A stretch of DNA of 64,000 bases from NORP233 sp050186825 (GTDB taxonomy: Bacteria > Planctomycetota > J058), in the NCBI GenBank assembly GCA_050186825.1, contig JBFWYD010000022.1, positions 62,001 to 126,000 of the forward strand, read 5' to 3'. The notes beneath the pieces were generated by a model. It had not been told where the DNA came from and made no database searches. It saw only the letters and a program-made list of their open reading frames with translations. This document shows positions 35,543 to 43,388 of the stretch, piece by piece; the stretch's first letter is position 1; each line of letters opens with the position of its first letter. Both the position numbers and the translations under genes were made by a program.

Positions 35543-36432
35543 CGCTCGGCTCCAGCGGCGATCGCGGCCAGCGCGTCCGGGTCGAGGGAGGCGCCGCCCA
35601 CGAGCGCACCCCCGCAGGTCGGCAGGGAGAGCAGCTCCCGCGCGTTGCGGGCGTTGACGCTCCCGCCGTAGAGCACGGGCACGCGCGCGGCGGCCGCGGC
35701 CTCAGCGACGCGCCCCAGCGCCCGTCGCACGTGCGACAGCATCGCCTCGACCTCGGCGGGGGTGGGGGTGACCCCCGCGCCGATCGCCCAGCGAGGCTCG
35801 TAGGCGACGACCGTCGCCGCGAGTCGGGCGGGCTCCAGACCGGCCAGGGCCTCCTCGAGCTGACGGGAGACGACCGCCTCGGCCCGGCCTGCCCGCCGCT
35901 CCTCGGCCGTCTCCCCGACGCAGAGGATCGGCCCCAGGCCCGCGCCGAGGGCCGCGCGCAGCTTGCGCCGCACCAGCGCGTCCTCCTCCCCGGCGTGCCG
36001 GCGCTCGGAGTGCCCGACGATCACGAACCGGCAGCCCACGTCGACCAGGTGGCGCGCCGCCACCTCGCCGGTGTGGGCCCCCTCACCGTGGGGAGAGAGG
36101 TCCTGGGCCCCGAGCTCGGCCGCGCCCGCCAGCGCCTCGGCCAGGCAGGCCAGCGCCGTGAAGGGCGGACAGATCACCACCCGGGCGCGCCCCCGCGCCA
36201 GCCCGTCGCGCAGGCGCGCGGCGAAGGCCCGGGCCTCGCCGAGGGTCTTGTGGCTCTTCCAGTTGGCCACCACCAGCGGGTCGACGGCGCCCCCGGCCTC
36301 GCCCACCACACGGGGCGTGACGCCGCGCTTGCGCAGCAGGTCGCGCGCGAGCGGGGTCAGGATCGCCCCCGCGGGGATCACGGGGTCGTCGCCCTCGAGG
36401 TCGCGGGCGGTCACCAGCGGGCGCTGCGACAT
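35539..36432 (-). CDS. tpiA: Triosephosphate isomerase with N-terminal extension
   Basis: 297 aa; typical TpiA is about 250. The catalytic lysine is in VANWKSHKT (about residue 59), the electrophilic His in FVIVGHSERR (about residue 142), the base Glu in VAYEPRWAIG (about residue 213), and the phosphate loops are YGGSVNARN and GGALVGGASL. The first 48 residues are extra: ARDLEGDDPVIPAGAILTP then LARDLLRKRG, a short helical module that I recall from some other isomerase and microcompartment proteins (memory only). It is a glycolytic enzyme, coupled to a kinase gene through a 4-bp CTGA overlap. An exact GTCGCACGTGCGAC lies inside the gene at 35724. Confidence 0.93.
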   Translation of the reverse strand: MSQRPLVTARDLEGDDPVIPAGAILTPLARDLLRKRGVTPRVVGEAGGAVDPLVVANWKSHKTLGEARAFAARLRDGLARGRARVVICPPFTALACLAEALAGAAELGAQDLSPHGEGAHTGEVAARHLVDVGCRFVIVGHSERRHAGEEDALVRRKLRAALGAGLGPILCVGETAEERRAGRAEAVVSRQLEEALAGLEPARLAATVVAYEPRWAIGAGVTPTPAEVEAMLSHVRRALGRVAEAAAAARVPVLYGGSVNARNARELLSLPTCGGALVGGASLDPDALAAIAAGAER

Positions 36433-36438
36433 GCCGCG

Positions 36439-36468
36439 ACTCTAGGCCCGCCTGACCCGCTCCGACAA
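36439..36468 (-). promoter_or_regulatory. Promoter of tpiA-kinase operon (TTGTCG-18-TAGAGT)
   Basis: TTGTCG (36468-36463), an 18-bp spacer and TAGAGT (36444-36439), ending 6 bp before the ATG at 36432. No Shine-Dalgarno, so transcription should begin at the start codon. Confidence 0.55.
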
Positions 36469-36655
36469 GCGGGAGCGGGGACCTTTTCGCAGCGCGCGAG
36501 GGAGCCGGGCGCCGCCCCCGCTCGCGCGGGGCGGCGCCCAGCGCGATCGGAGGGGGCCGGCGCGGCCGGGCGCCGTGGGGGTGGCCGAACGCACCCTGGT
36601 CGGTTGAAATGCGCCCCCCTCGGAGGCGGCTGGGAGTCGGCCCGCGAGGGCGGAG

Positions 36656-37513
36656 GTGAGCGTGAAGGTCGGCGTGGTTGGCTGCGGCCTGATGGGCGCG
36701 GGGATCGTCGAGGTCAGCATCAAGAGCGGCCACGAGACGGTGGTCCGCGAGGTCAACGACGAGCTGCTCCAGCGCGGGCTGGCGCGGCTCGACGCCTCGA
36801 TGGAGCTCGCGGTCTCGCGCGGCAAGCTCACCGACGCCGAGCGGGAGACCGCTCGCGCCCGGCTCCAGGGCACCACGGACCTCGGCGCGCTGCGCGGCTG
36901 CGACGTGGTGATCGAGGCGATCACCGAGGACCGCGGGCTGAAGGCCAAGCTCTGGCAGGACATGGCGCCCCACATCAAGGCCGGCGCCCTGCGGGCCACC
37001 AACACCTCCTCGATCCCCCTCAGCTCGCTCGCCCCTCACTCCGGCGACCCCACGCGCTTCATGGGGCTCCACTTCATGAACCCCGTGCCGGTGATGAAGC
37101 TGGTCGAGCTGGTCCGCGGGATCGAGACCAGCGACGAGACCGTCGCCGAGGGGCGGGCCTTCGTGGAGGGGCTGGGCAAGACCACGATCCTGGCCAAGGA
37201 CACCCCGGGCTTCGTGATCAACGTGCTGCTGGTCCCCTACCTCTGCGACGCCGTGCGCCTGGTGGAGGCCGGCGTGGCGACCAAGGAGGACATCGACCAG
37301 GGCATGAAGCTCGGCTGCGGGATGCCCATGGGCCCGATCACGCTGCTCGACTTCGTCGGCCTCGACACGACCCTCGCGATCGCCGAGGTCCTCTTCGACG
37401 AGTTCCGCGACCCCAAGTACGCCGCCCCGCCGCTGCTGCGGCGCATGGTCGAGAGCGGCTTCATGGGGAAGAAGTGCGGGCGCGGCTTCTACGAGTACGG
37501 GGGTGGCAAGTGA
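36656..37513 (+). CDS. 3-hydroxyacyl-CoA (3-hydroxybutyryl-CoA) dehydrogenase
   Basis: 285 aa from a GTG with GGCGGAGG just upstream. It oxidises 3-hydroxyacyl-CoA with NAD(P). The Rossmann motif is GCGLMGAGI (residues 9-17). The catalytic His lies in GLHFMNPVPVMKLVE (about residue 138), followed by TPGFVINVLLVPYL and the C-terminal dimerisation domain ending GRGFYEYG. The length fits the short PaaH/Hbd type. It is first of a plus-strand cluster with two cyclophilins, an enoyl-CoA hydratase and a thiolase. Its TGA overlaps the GTG of the cyclophilin gene. Confidence 0.93.
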   Translation: MSVKVGVVGCGLMGAGIVEVSIKSGHETVVREVNDELLQRGLARLDASMELAVSRGKLTDAERETARARLQGTTDLGALRGCDVVIEAITEDRGLKAKLWQDMAPHIKAGALRATNTSSIPLSSLAPHSGDPTRFMGLHFMNPVPVMKLVELVRGIETSDETVAEGRAFVEGLGKTTILAKDTPGFVINVLLVPYLCDAVRLVEAGVATKEDIDQGMKLGCGMPMGPITLLDFVGLDTTLAIAEVLFDEFRDPKYAAPPLLRRMVESGFMGKKCGRGFYEYGGGK

Positions 37514-38541
37514 AGCGCCCGTTCGCCCTGCCGCTGGCGGCCCTGCTGCTGGTCTCCGGCCTCGCCTTGCGCGCCCAGGAGCAGCCGCCCCAGCCCGGCG
37601 GCTTCACCCAGCCCGTCCCGGCCAAGCTCGAGCTCGCGCTGACCGCGTCGAAGCCGGAGGTCTCGGTGGGCGCGCTGGTCACGCTCACGGTCACGCTCAA
37701 GAACGTGGGCGTCGACCCCGTCACGCTCCCGAAGCTGGACGAGGACCGGCAGCTGGTCAGCTTCGACCTCCAGTTGAACGACGGGAGGGTCTTCGCCTAC
37801 GAGCGGATCCACCCCAACCCCTACGCCGCCAAGCTCGACTGGCCGACGGGCGAGCTCAAGCCAGGGGAGAGCTGGACCTACGAGACGCACCTCCCGGCGC
37901 TGTGCACGGGTGACCTGACCGTGACCGCCTACTACGGGCGCAAGACCGCGCCGAAGCTCAACCCCAAGCCCCCGGTGACCGCGAGCAAGCCGCTCAAGCT
38001 CAAGCTGGTCCCCGCGGCGAACGGCGCCGAGCGGGTCCGCGTGCGCCTGATCACGAGCCTCGGCCCGATCGACCTCCGCCTGTTCCCCGAGGAGGCGCTC
38101 GGGACCTGCTGCCACTTCGCGCGGCTGGTGATCGGGCAGGCCAAGCCCTTCTACAAGGGGCTGACCTTCCACCGCGTGATCCCGAACTTCATGATCCAGG
38201 GCGGCTGCCCGCTGGGGAACGGGCTGGGTGATGGGGGCTACTCGATCCCGGCCGAGTTCGCGCAGAAGGGCCCGGACGGCAAGGTGCCCGAGAAGCTCCG
38301 CCACGTGCCTGGCAAGCTGAGCATGGCCCACAGCAGCCACGACGACTCGGCGGGGACGCAGTTCTTCATCACCACGGCCACCTCGCCCCACCTCGACGGC
38401 AGCTACACCTGCTTCGGCGAGGTCACGCGCGGCATGGACGTCGCGCTCACGATCGCCGAGGTCGACACGGACCAGAACAACAAGCCCAAGGAGCCGGTGC
38501 GGATCGTGGGGATCCGGATCGAGCCCGAGCCCAAGCGGTAG
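37510..38541 (+). CDS. Exported peptidyl-prolyl cis-trans isomerase (cyclophilin) with Ig-like domain
   Basis: 343 aa from a GTG overlapping the previous TGA (GTGA). A signal peptide (ALPLAALLLVSGLALRAQ) is followed by a beta-sandwich of the BsuPI/Ig-like kind (about residues 35-165: VSVGALVTLTVTLKNVGVDP). The C-terminal cyclophilin (about 178-343) has LTFHRVIPNFMIQGG, GKLSMAHSSHDDSAGTQFF and YTCFGEVTRGMDV; the catalytic Arg is in FHRVI. It should act outside the cytoplasm, which is odd for a gene coupled to a cytoplasmic beta-oxidation enzyme. Confidence 0.9.
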   Translation: MKRPFALPLAALLLVSGLALRAQEQPPQPGGFTQPVPAKLELALTASKPEVSVGALVTLTVTLKNVGVDPVTLPKLDEDRQLVSFDLQLNDGRVFAYERIHPNPYAAKLDWPTGELKPGESWTYETHLPALCTGDLTVTAYYGRKTAPKLNPKPPVTASKPLKLKLVPAANGAERVRVRLITSLGPIDLRLFPEEALGTCCHFARLVIGQAKPFYKGLTFHRVIPNFMIQGGCPLGNGLGDGGYSIPAEFAQKGPDGKVPEKLRHVPGKLSMAHSSHDDSAGTQFFITTATSPHLDGSYTCFGEVTRGMDVALTIAEVDTDQNNKPKEPVRIVGIRIEPEPKR

Positions 38542-38558
38542 CCCAGGAGGCCCCGACC

Positions 38559-39071
38559 ATGCCCAACCCGACCGCCGTCTTCGACACGACCCTGGGGAGC
38601 TTCACGGCCGAGATCTACCTCGACCAGATGCCGCTCACCGCCAAGAACTTCATCGACCTGGCCAAGTCTGGCTTCTACAACGGGCTGCACTTCCACCGGG
38701 TGATCCCCAAGTTCATGGTGCAGTTCGGCTGCCCCCACTCCAAGGACCCGAACCACCCGGACTGCGGCAAGGGCGGCCCGCCCCACGGCAAGATCAAGGA
38801 CGAGCACACCGCCAAGCTGAGCAACGAGCCCGGCACCCTGTCCATGGCGAACACCGGCCAGCCCAACACTGGGGGGAGCCAGTTCTTCATCAACACCGTC
38901 CACAACGCCTACCTGGACTGGTTCACCCCGGGCCAGAGCAAGCACCCGGTGTTCGGCAAGGTGACCCAGGGCATGGACGTGGTCCACAAGATCGAGACCA
39001 CGCCCACGGCCGCCGGGAACCGCCCCAAGACGCCGGTCAAGGTGAACTCGATCACGATCCAGGGGGCGTGA
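38559..39071 (+). CDS. Cytoplasmic peptidyl-prolyl cis-trans isomerase (cyclophilin)
   Basis: 170 aa, ATG with AGGAGG upstream. A single cyclophilin domain: LHFHRVIPKFMVQFGCPHSKD (internal, about residues 45-65), GTLSMANTGQPNTGGSQFF and HPVFGKVTQGMDVV. A short Cys-containing insert (CPHSKDPNHPDCGKGG) after the catalytic segment is typical of PpiB-like bacterial forms. There is no signal peptide, in contrast to the adjacent cyclophilin. It is separated by 17 bp from the exported paralogue and by 4 bp from the enoyl-CoA hydratase, so all are probably one operon. Confidence 0.93.
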   Translation: MPNPTAVFDTTLGSFTAEIYLDQMPLTAKNFIDLAKSGFYNGLHFHRVIPKFMVQFGCPHSKDPNHPDCGKGGPPHGKIKDEHTAKLSNEPGTLSMANTGQPNTGGSQFFINTVHNAYLDWFTPGQSKHPVFGKVTQGMDVVHKIETTPTAAGNRPKTPVKVNSITIQGA

Positions 39072-39075
39072 GCCC

Positions 39076-39861
39076 ATGGCCTACGAGCGCCTGAAGGTCT
39101 CCACCGAGGGGCGGATCATCACGATCGTGGTCGACCGCCCCAAGGCGCTCAACGCCCTGGACGCGCTCACGGTCGACGAGCTGGAGCGGGCGATCGCGGA
39201 GCTCGAGGCGAGCGACGCGATCGGCGCCCTGCTCACGGGCGAGGGCGAGAAGGCCTTCGTGGCCGGCGCGGACATCAAGGAGCTCGCGACGGTGCGCGCG
39301 GCCGACCGGGCCCGTCGCCTGGCCGGCCGCGGCCAGGCCGTGCTGGGCCGGATCTCGCGCTGCAAGAAGCCCGTGATCGCCTGTGTGAACGGCTACGCGC
39401 TCGGCGGCGGGCTGGAGCTGGCCTTGGCCTGCCACTTCCGCTACGCGGTCGAGCGGGCCAAGCTCGGCCTGCCAGAGGTCACGCTCGGGCTGATCCCGGG
39501 CTACGGCGGCACGCAGCGCCTGGCCCGCCTGGTCGGACGCGGCATGGCCACGGAGATGATCCTCTCGGGCGAGCCGATCTCGGGCGCGGAGGCGCTCCGG
39601 ATCGGGCTCGTGAACCAGCTCTTCCCCGACAAGGAGGAGATGCTGGGCGCGGCGCGGCGGACGCTCGAGACGATCGGGCAGCGCGGGCCGCTGGCGGTGG
39701 GGTTGGCGCTCGAGGCGCTCGAGCGCGGGGCGGGGTTGCCCCTCCCCATGGGGCTCGAGGCGGAGGCGGACCTGTTCGGGGTGGCCCTGAGCAGCGAGGA
39801 CGCGGCCGAGGGGACGCACGCCTTCCTCGAGAAGCGTCCCGCGGACTTCAAGGGCTGCTGA
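39076..39861 (+). CDS. Enoyl-CoA hydratase
   Basis: 261 aa, crotonase superfamily. The oxyanion-hole segment is AFVAGADIKELA (about residues 58-69). The two catalytic glutamates are expected in GGGLELALACHFRYA (about residue 114) and LGLPEVTLGLIPGYGGTQRL (about residue 134), both present. It hydrates 2-enoyl-CoA to 3-hydroxyacyl-CoA, the step before the dehydrogenase at 36656 and before the thiolase at 39875. Full length for the family; ATG start. Confidence 0.94.
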   Translation: MAYERLKVSTEGRIITIVVDRPKALNALDALTVDELERAIAELEASDAIGALLTGEGEKAFVAGADIKELATVRAADRARRLAGRGQAVLGRISRCKKPVIACVNGYALGGGLELALACHFRYAVERAKLGLPEVTLGLIPGYGGTQRLARLVGRGMATEMILSGEPISGAEALRIGLVNQLFPDKEEMLGAARRTLETIGQRGPLAVGLALEALERGAGLPLPMGLEAEADLFGVALSSEDAAEGTHAFLEKRPADFKGC

Positions 39862-39874
39862 GGAGAGAGACGAG

Positions 39875-41071
39875 ATGCGCAAGGTTGTGATCTGCGCGGG
39901 CGCGCGCACCCCCATGGCTGAGTACTCCGGAACGCCCGGGCACGGCCTGTTCAAGGACCTCTCGGCGATCGAGCTGGGCGCGGTCGCCGCCAGGGCCGCC
40001 CTCGAGCGGGCCAAGGTGGAGCCGCGGCGGATCGACCACGTCGTGGTCGGCAACGCGCTGCAGACCAGCTCGGACGCGATCTACGGGGCGCGCCACGTGG
40101 GGCTCAAGGCCGGGGTGCCGATCGAGACGCCCGCGCTGACCGTGAACCGCCTGTGCGGCTCGGGGATCGAGGCGGTGGCCCAGGCCGCGCGCCTGATCCA
40201 GCTCGGCGAGGCCGACGTGGTCCTCGCGGGCGGGATGGAGAGCATGAGCCAGGCGCCCTTCGTGGTGCGCGGCGGGCGGACGGGCTTCCCCTTCGGCCGG
40301 CCGGTCGCCTTCGAGGACCTGCTCTTCGAGTCGCTCAAGGACCCCTACTGCGGCCTGTTCATGGCCCAGACCGCCGAGGCCCTGGGGCGCAAGTACGAGA
40401 TCTCGCGCGAGGAGCAGGACGACTTCGCCTGGCGCTCCATGGAGCTCGGGATCAAGGCCACCGAGGCCGGCCTGTTCCAGGAGGAGATCGTCCAGGTCGA
40501 CGTCAAGCAGGGGAAGTCGAGCCTGCGCGTGTCTCGCGACGATCACGTCAAGCCCGACAGCACCCGCGAGAAGCTGGCGAAGCTGCGCCCCGCCTTCGGG
40601 CCCGAGGGCACGGTGACCGCCGGCAACGCCAGCGGGATCGTGGACGGCGCGGCCTGCCTGGTGGTGGCCGGCGCCGACACGGCCGAGGCGGAGGGCCTCC
40701 CGGTCCTGGCCGAGGTCAACGCCTGCTCCACGGTGGGCGTCGACCCCGGGATCATGGGGATCGGGCCGGCCCCGGCGATCCGCCACCTGCTCAAGCGCTG
40801 CGGCAAGAACCTCGAGGCGGTCGACCTGTTCGAGATCAACGAGGCCTTCTCGGCCCAGTACCTGGCGGTGGAGAAGGAGCTCGGGCTCGAGCGCGCGCGC
40901 GTGAACGTCAACGGCGGCGCGATCGGGATCGGCCACCCGCTGGCCGCCACCGGGACGCGCCTGCTCCTGACCCTGGCCCTCGAGCTACGCCGCCGCAAGG
41001 GCGGCTTCGGCGTGGCCTCGGCCTGCATCGGCGGCGGACAGGGGATCGCCATGGGGATCACGGTCGGCTGA
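39875..41071 (+). CDS. Acetyl-CoA acetyltransferase (thiolase)
   Basis: 398 aa, ATG with GAGGAGAG upstream. The nucleophilic Cys is in NRLCGSGIEAV (about residue 93), the His in IGHPLAATGTR (about residue 352), and the second Cys in ASACIGGGQG (about residue 383). The family start VVICAGARTPM is clear. It either cleaves 3-ketoacyl-CoA or condenses two acetyl-CoA. With the hydratase and dehydrogenase upstream it completes a beta-oxidation or C4-acyl-CoA cycle; no acyl-CoA dehydrogenase gene is in this window. Confidence 0.95.
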   Translation: MRKVVICAGARTPMAEYSGTPGHGLFKDLSAIELGAVAARAALERAKVEPRRIDHVVVGNALQTSSDAIYGARHVGLKAGVPIETPALTVNRLCGSGIEAVAQAARLIQLGEADVVLAGGMESMSQAPFVVRGGRTGFPFGRPVAFEDLLFESLKDPYCGLFMAQTAEALGRKYEISREEQDDFAWRSMELGIKATEAGLFQEEIVQVDVKQGKSSLRVSRDDHVKPDSTREKLAKLRPAFGPEGTVTAGNASGIVDGAACLVVAGADTAEAEGLPVLAEVNACSTVGVDPGIMGIGPAPAIRHLLKRCGKNLEAVDLFEINEAFSAQYLAVEKELGLERARVNVNGGAIGIGHPLAATGTRLLLTLALELRRRKGGFGVASACIGGGQGIAMGITVG

Positions 41072-41138
41072 GCCGAGGCCCCCACAGCCCGCCCGCCGCG
41101 CTGCGCCGTGGCCACGGGCGGCCCCCGGCCGCCTTGGC

Positions 41139-41144
41139 TACACT
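41139..41144 (+). promoter_or_regulatory. -10-like hexamer TACACT for the STAS gene
   Basis: TACACT ends 6 bp before the GTG at 41151; no Shine-Dalgarno. Confidence 0.42.
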
Positions 41145-41150
41145 GCGCGG

Positions 41151-41510
41151 GTGAGCTCGTGGATCCGCAGCGAACCCCTCCCTCGGCTGATCGGGGGGCT
41201 CCTCATCCGTCCGCGCGGACACATCCGCGCGGCCACCTCGGAGGAGTTCCGCGAACACGTGAACGGGCTGCTCGCGGACGGTCTGACCACCTGGCTGGTG
41301 GTCGACCTCAGCGAGGTGGACTCGATCGACAGCAGCACGGCGGGCTACCTGCTGAACCTCCACGACAAGATGAGCCAGCGCGGGGGTTCCCTCGCGCTGG
41401 CCGACCTCTCCCCCGCGGTGCGAGTGGTGATCGAGTCGATAGGGCTCATGACCTTCTTCACGGTCACGGAGACGGTCCAGGACGCCGTCGAGGAGTTCCG
41501 CTCGCGCTGA
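41151..41510 (+). CDS. STAS-domain anti-sigma-factor-antagonist-like protein
   Basis: 119 aa from a GTG. A single STAS domain: LIRPRGHIRAATSEEFREHV, then WLVVDLSEVDSIDSSTAGYL, with the phospho-acceptor region SIDSSTAG (about residue 65) matching the Ser loop of SpoIIAA/RsbV-like proteins, and GLMTFFTVTETVQDAV at the end. It would be a partner switch controlled by a serine kinase and phosphatase; neither partner is adjacent. A stand-alone gene after the thiolase. Confidence 0.85.
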   Translation: MSSWIRSEPLPRLIGGLLIRPRGHIRAATSEEFREHVNGLLADGLTTWLVVDLSEVDSIDSSTAGYLLNLHDKMSQRGGSLALADLSPAVRVVIESIGLMTFFTVTETVQDAVEEFRSR

Positions 41511-41514
41511 GCGC

Positions 41515-41556
41515 GCGCCCCGCGGTCAGCGCCCCGCGGTCAGCGCCCCGCGGTCG
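41515..41556. repeat. Three tandem 14-bp units (GCGCCCCGCGGTCA)
   Basis: Perfect first and second copies, with a third ending in G, directly after the STAS stop codon. Function unknown. Confidence 0.88.
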
Positions 41557-41621
41557 GGGGCCAGCGAGGCGGAGCGGGCCCTGGCTCGACCTGATACCCT
41601 CGCGCCCCTCGCGGAGGGCCC

Positions 41622-42086
41622 ATGACCGGCGACGACCTGGCGAAGCTCACCAAGGCCGGTAAGCAGCGTGTCTACCGGATGCTCTGCTTCCTCGCCTGGT
41701 GCGACGAGGAGCTCGACCCCGCCGAGCGGGCCGCGCTCGAGCGCTACCGCGCCGCCTTCGGCCTGGCAGAGGTCGAGGCGGCGATGCTCGAGGCCGAGGG
41801 CAAGGGGGCGATCGTGCTCGAGCTGGGCGACAAGGACGCCGAGCTGCGGGTGCTGGTGGACGGCCTGATCGACGTGGCGATCGCCGACGGCGAGCTGGCG
41901 ATCGCCGAGCAGGACCGCCTCCGCCGGCTGGGCAAGACCCTCGGCCTCCCGGAGGCGGCCCTCGTCCGCCACATGAGCAGGCGCATCGCCGAGCGCGGCG
42001 TGCCCCTGCGGGTCGAGCGCTGGGAGGACCCCGTCGAGGACGAGGGCGGCGCGGGCGAACACGAGCACGGGAGCGGCGGCGAGTAG
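41622..42086 (+). CDS. TerB-like domain protein
   Basis: 154 aa. An all-helical TerB-like (tellurite-resistance TerB/DjlA N-terminal) fold, suggested by RMLCFLAWCDEELDPAERAA (about residues 19-38) and by the second acidic motif DVAIADGELAIAEQDRLRRLG (internal, about 86-106), where the D-G-E motif is typical. The acidic C-terminus (EDEGGAGEHEHGSGGE) is disordered. It is followed 18 bp later by the zinc-ribbon membrane protein, so probably an operon. It is not linked to a ter cluster, so tellurite resistance should not be inferred. Confidence 0.72.
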   Translation: MTGDDLAKLTKAGKQRVYRMLCFLAWCDEELDPAERAALERYRAAFGLAEVEAAMLEAEGKGAIVLELGDKDAELRVLVDGLIDVAIADGELAIAEQDRLRRLGKTLGLPEAALVRHMSRRIAERGVPLRVERWEDPVEDEGGAGEHEHGSGGE

Positions 42087-42104
42087 CCCCGCGGGAGCGC
42101 GGTC

Positions 42105-43319
42105 ATGACGGGACCCTTGAACCTCCTCTGGGACTGCTCCTGCGGCGCGAAGGGGATCCCTGACCCGCAGGCCTGTCCGGGCTGCGGCGCCGGTCAGCCG
42201 GCCGACGTGCTGCTCTACCCCCCCGAGGAGGGTCAGCAGGTCCTCTTGGGCCTCTGGGACTGCGTCTCCTGCGACGGCAAGGGGATCCGCGGCGACCTCT
42301 ACGAGTGCTCCGAGTGCGGCGCCCACCGACCCGACGACGTGAAGTTCTATCTGCCCGCGGACGCGCAGGAGATCACCGACGCCGCCGGGCTGGCCGCCGC
42401 CAAGGGCGGCGCCGACTGGAAGTGCGAGTACTGCGACCAGCTCGTGAGCGGCTCCCTCTCGACCTGCCCCTACTGCGCCGGCGGTGACGCGGCCACCGGG
42501 GAGCGCAGGGCCGAGACGGAGGAGGTCCAGCTCGACGGCGAGCCGGTCGCGACGCCTGCGGCCGCCATGTCCCTGGAGGGCGAGGACGCCCCCAAGGCAC
42601 CCTCGGGCTCGCCCCTGCTGTGCTGTCTGGTGCTCCTGGCGCTCGCCGCCTGCGTGGCCTTCTTCTCCTGGCCGAAGGAGGTCGGCGTGGTCGTCAGCGG
42701 CCACTCCTGGGAGCGCACGCAGAAGGTCGAGGACTACCGCACCGTCGAGGAAGGGGGCTGGAGCAAGCCCGCCGAGGCCTTCGACGTCAGCACCTCGCAG
42801 AAGGTCCACCACACCGACAAGGTGCTGCTGCGCACGGAGCGCCGCACGCGAGCGGTCACGCGCAAGGTCCAGGTCGGCGAGGAGACCTACCAGGCCGGGA
42901 CCAAGAAGGTGGACCTCGGGAACGGGCGCTTCAAACAGATGCCCGTCTACAAGAAGCGACCGAAGTACGAGAGCCGCACCGAGCAAGAGCCCTACGAGGA
43001 GAAGATCTACAAGGACGTCCCCAAGTACCAGACCTGGTACCGCTACAAGGTTCGAAAATGGGTCGAGGGCCCACCACGCACGACCTCGGGAGAGGGCCTC
43101 GAGGCCAAGTGGCCCGAGACCAGCGTGAGCGACCCGAAGACCCAGCGCATGGGGGCCAGGAGCGCGGTCTACAAGGTGCACCTCAAGAGCACGGAGCAGG
43201 GCGGCCAGAGCTTCTCGCTCACCTGCGACGAGGACGCCTGGCGCGGTTACGCCGTGGGCAGCCGCTGGACCGCGGTCGTCCAGGGCGGAGAGCTCAAGCG
43301 GCTCGAGCCGCCCAAGTAG
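42105..43319 (+). CDS. Zinc-ribbon protein with one membrane helix, unknown function
   Basis: 404 aa. Three zinc-ribbon-like modules lie in the first 130 residues: CSCGAKG...CPGCGAG, CVSCDGKG...CSECGAH and CEYCDQL...CPYCAGG. A linker leads to a membrane helix (LLCCLVLLALAACVAFFSW, about residues 168-186). The C-terminal 215 residues are rich in Lys, Tyr and Thr with repeated short strands (KVQVGEETYQAGTKKVDLG, YKKRPKYESRTEQEPYEEKIY). Zinc-ribbon-TM-tail proteins often sense or scaffold at the membrane. ATG start; follows the TerB-like gene by 18 bp. Confidence 0.72.
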   Translation: MTGPLNLLWDCSCGAKGIPDPQACPGCGAGQPADVLLYPPEEGQQVLLGLWDCVSCDGKGIRGDLYECSECGAHRPDDVKFYLPADAQEITDAAGLAAAKGGADWKCEYCDQLVSGSLSTCPYCAGGDAATGERRAETEEVQLDGEPVATPAAAMSLEGEDAPKAPSGSPLLCCLVLLALAACVAFFSWPKEVGVVVSGHSWERTQKVEDYRTVEEGGWSKPAEAFDVSTSQKVHHTDKVLLRTERRTRAVTRKVQVGEETYQAGTKKVDLGNGRFKQMPVYKKRPKYESRTEQEPYEEKIYKDVPKYQTWYRYKVRKWVEGPPRTTSGEGLEAKWPETSVSDPKTQRMGARSAVYKVHLKSTEQGGQSFSLTCDEDAWRGYAVGSRWTAVVQGGELKRLEPPK

Positions 43320-43388
43320 GCAGCCCGATCGAGACACGCCAGGCGAAGAACACCGCCTGGATCGAGGGCGCCCCCCCCGCCTCGCGGC

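Noticed and set aside
41622..42086. Tellurite-resistance locus
   Set aside because: Only a TerB-like domain is present and no terA, terC, terD or terE gene is nearby.
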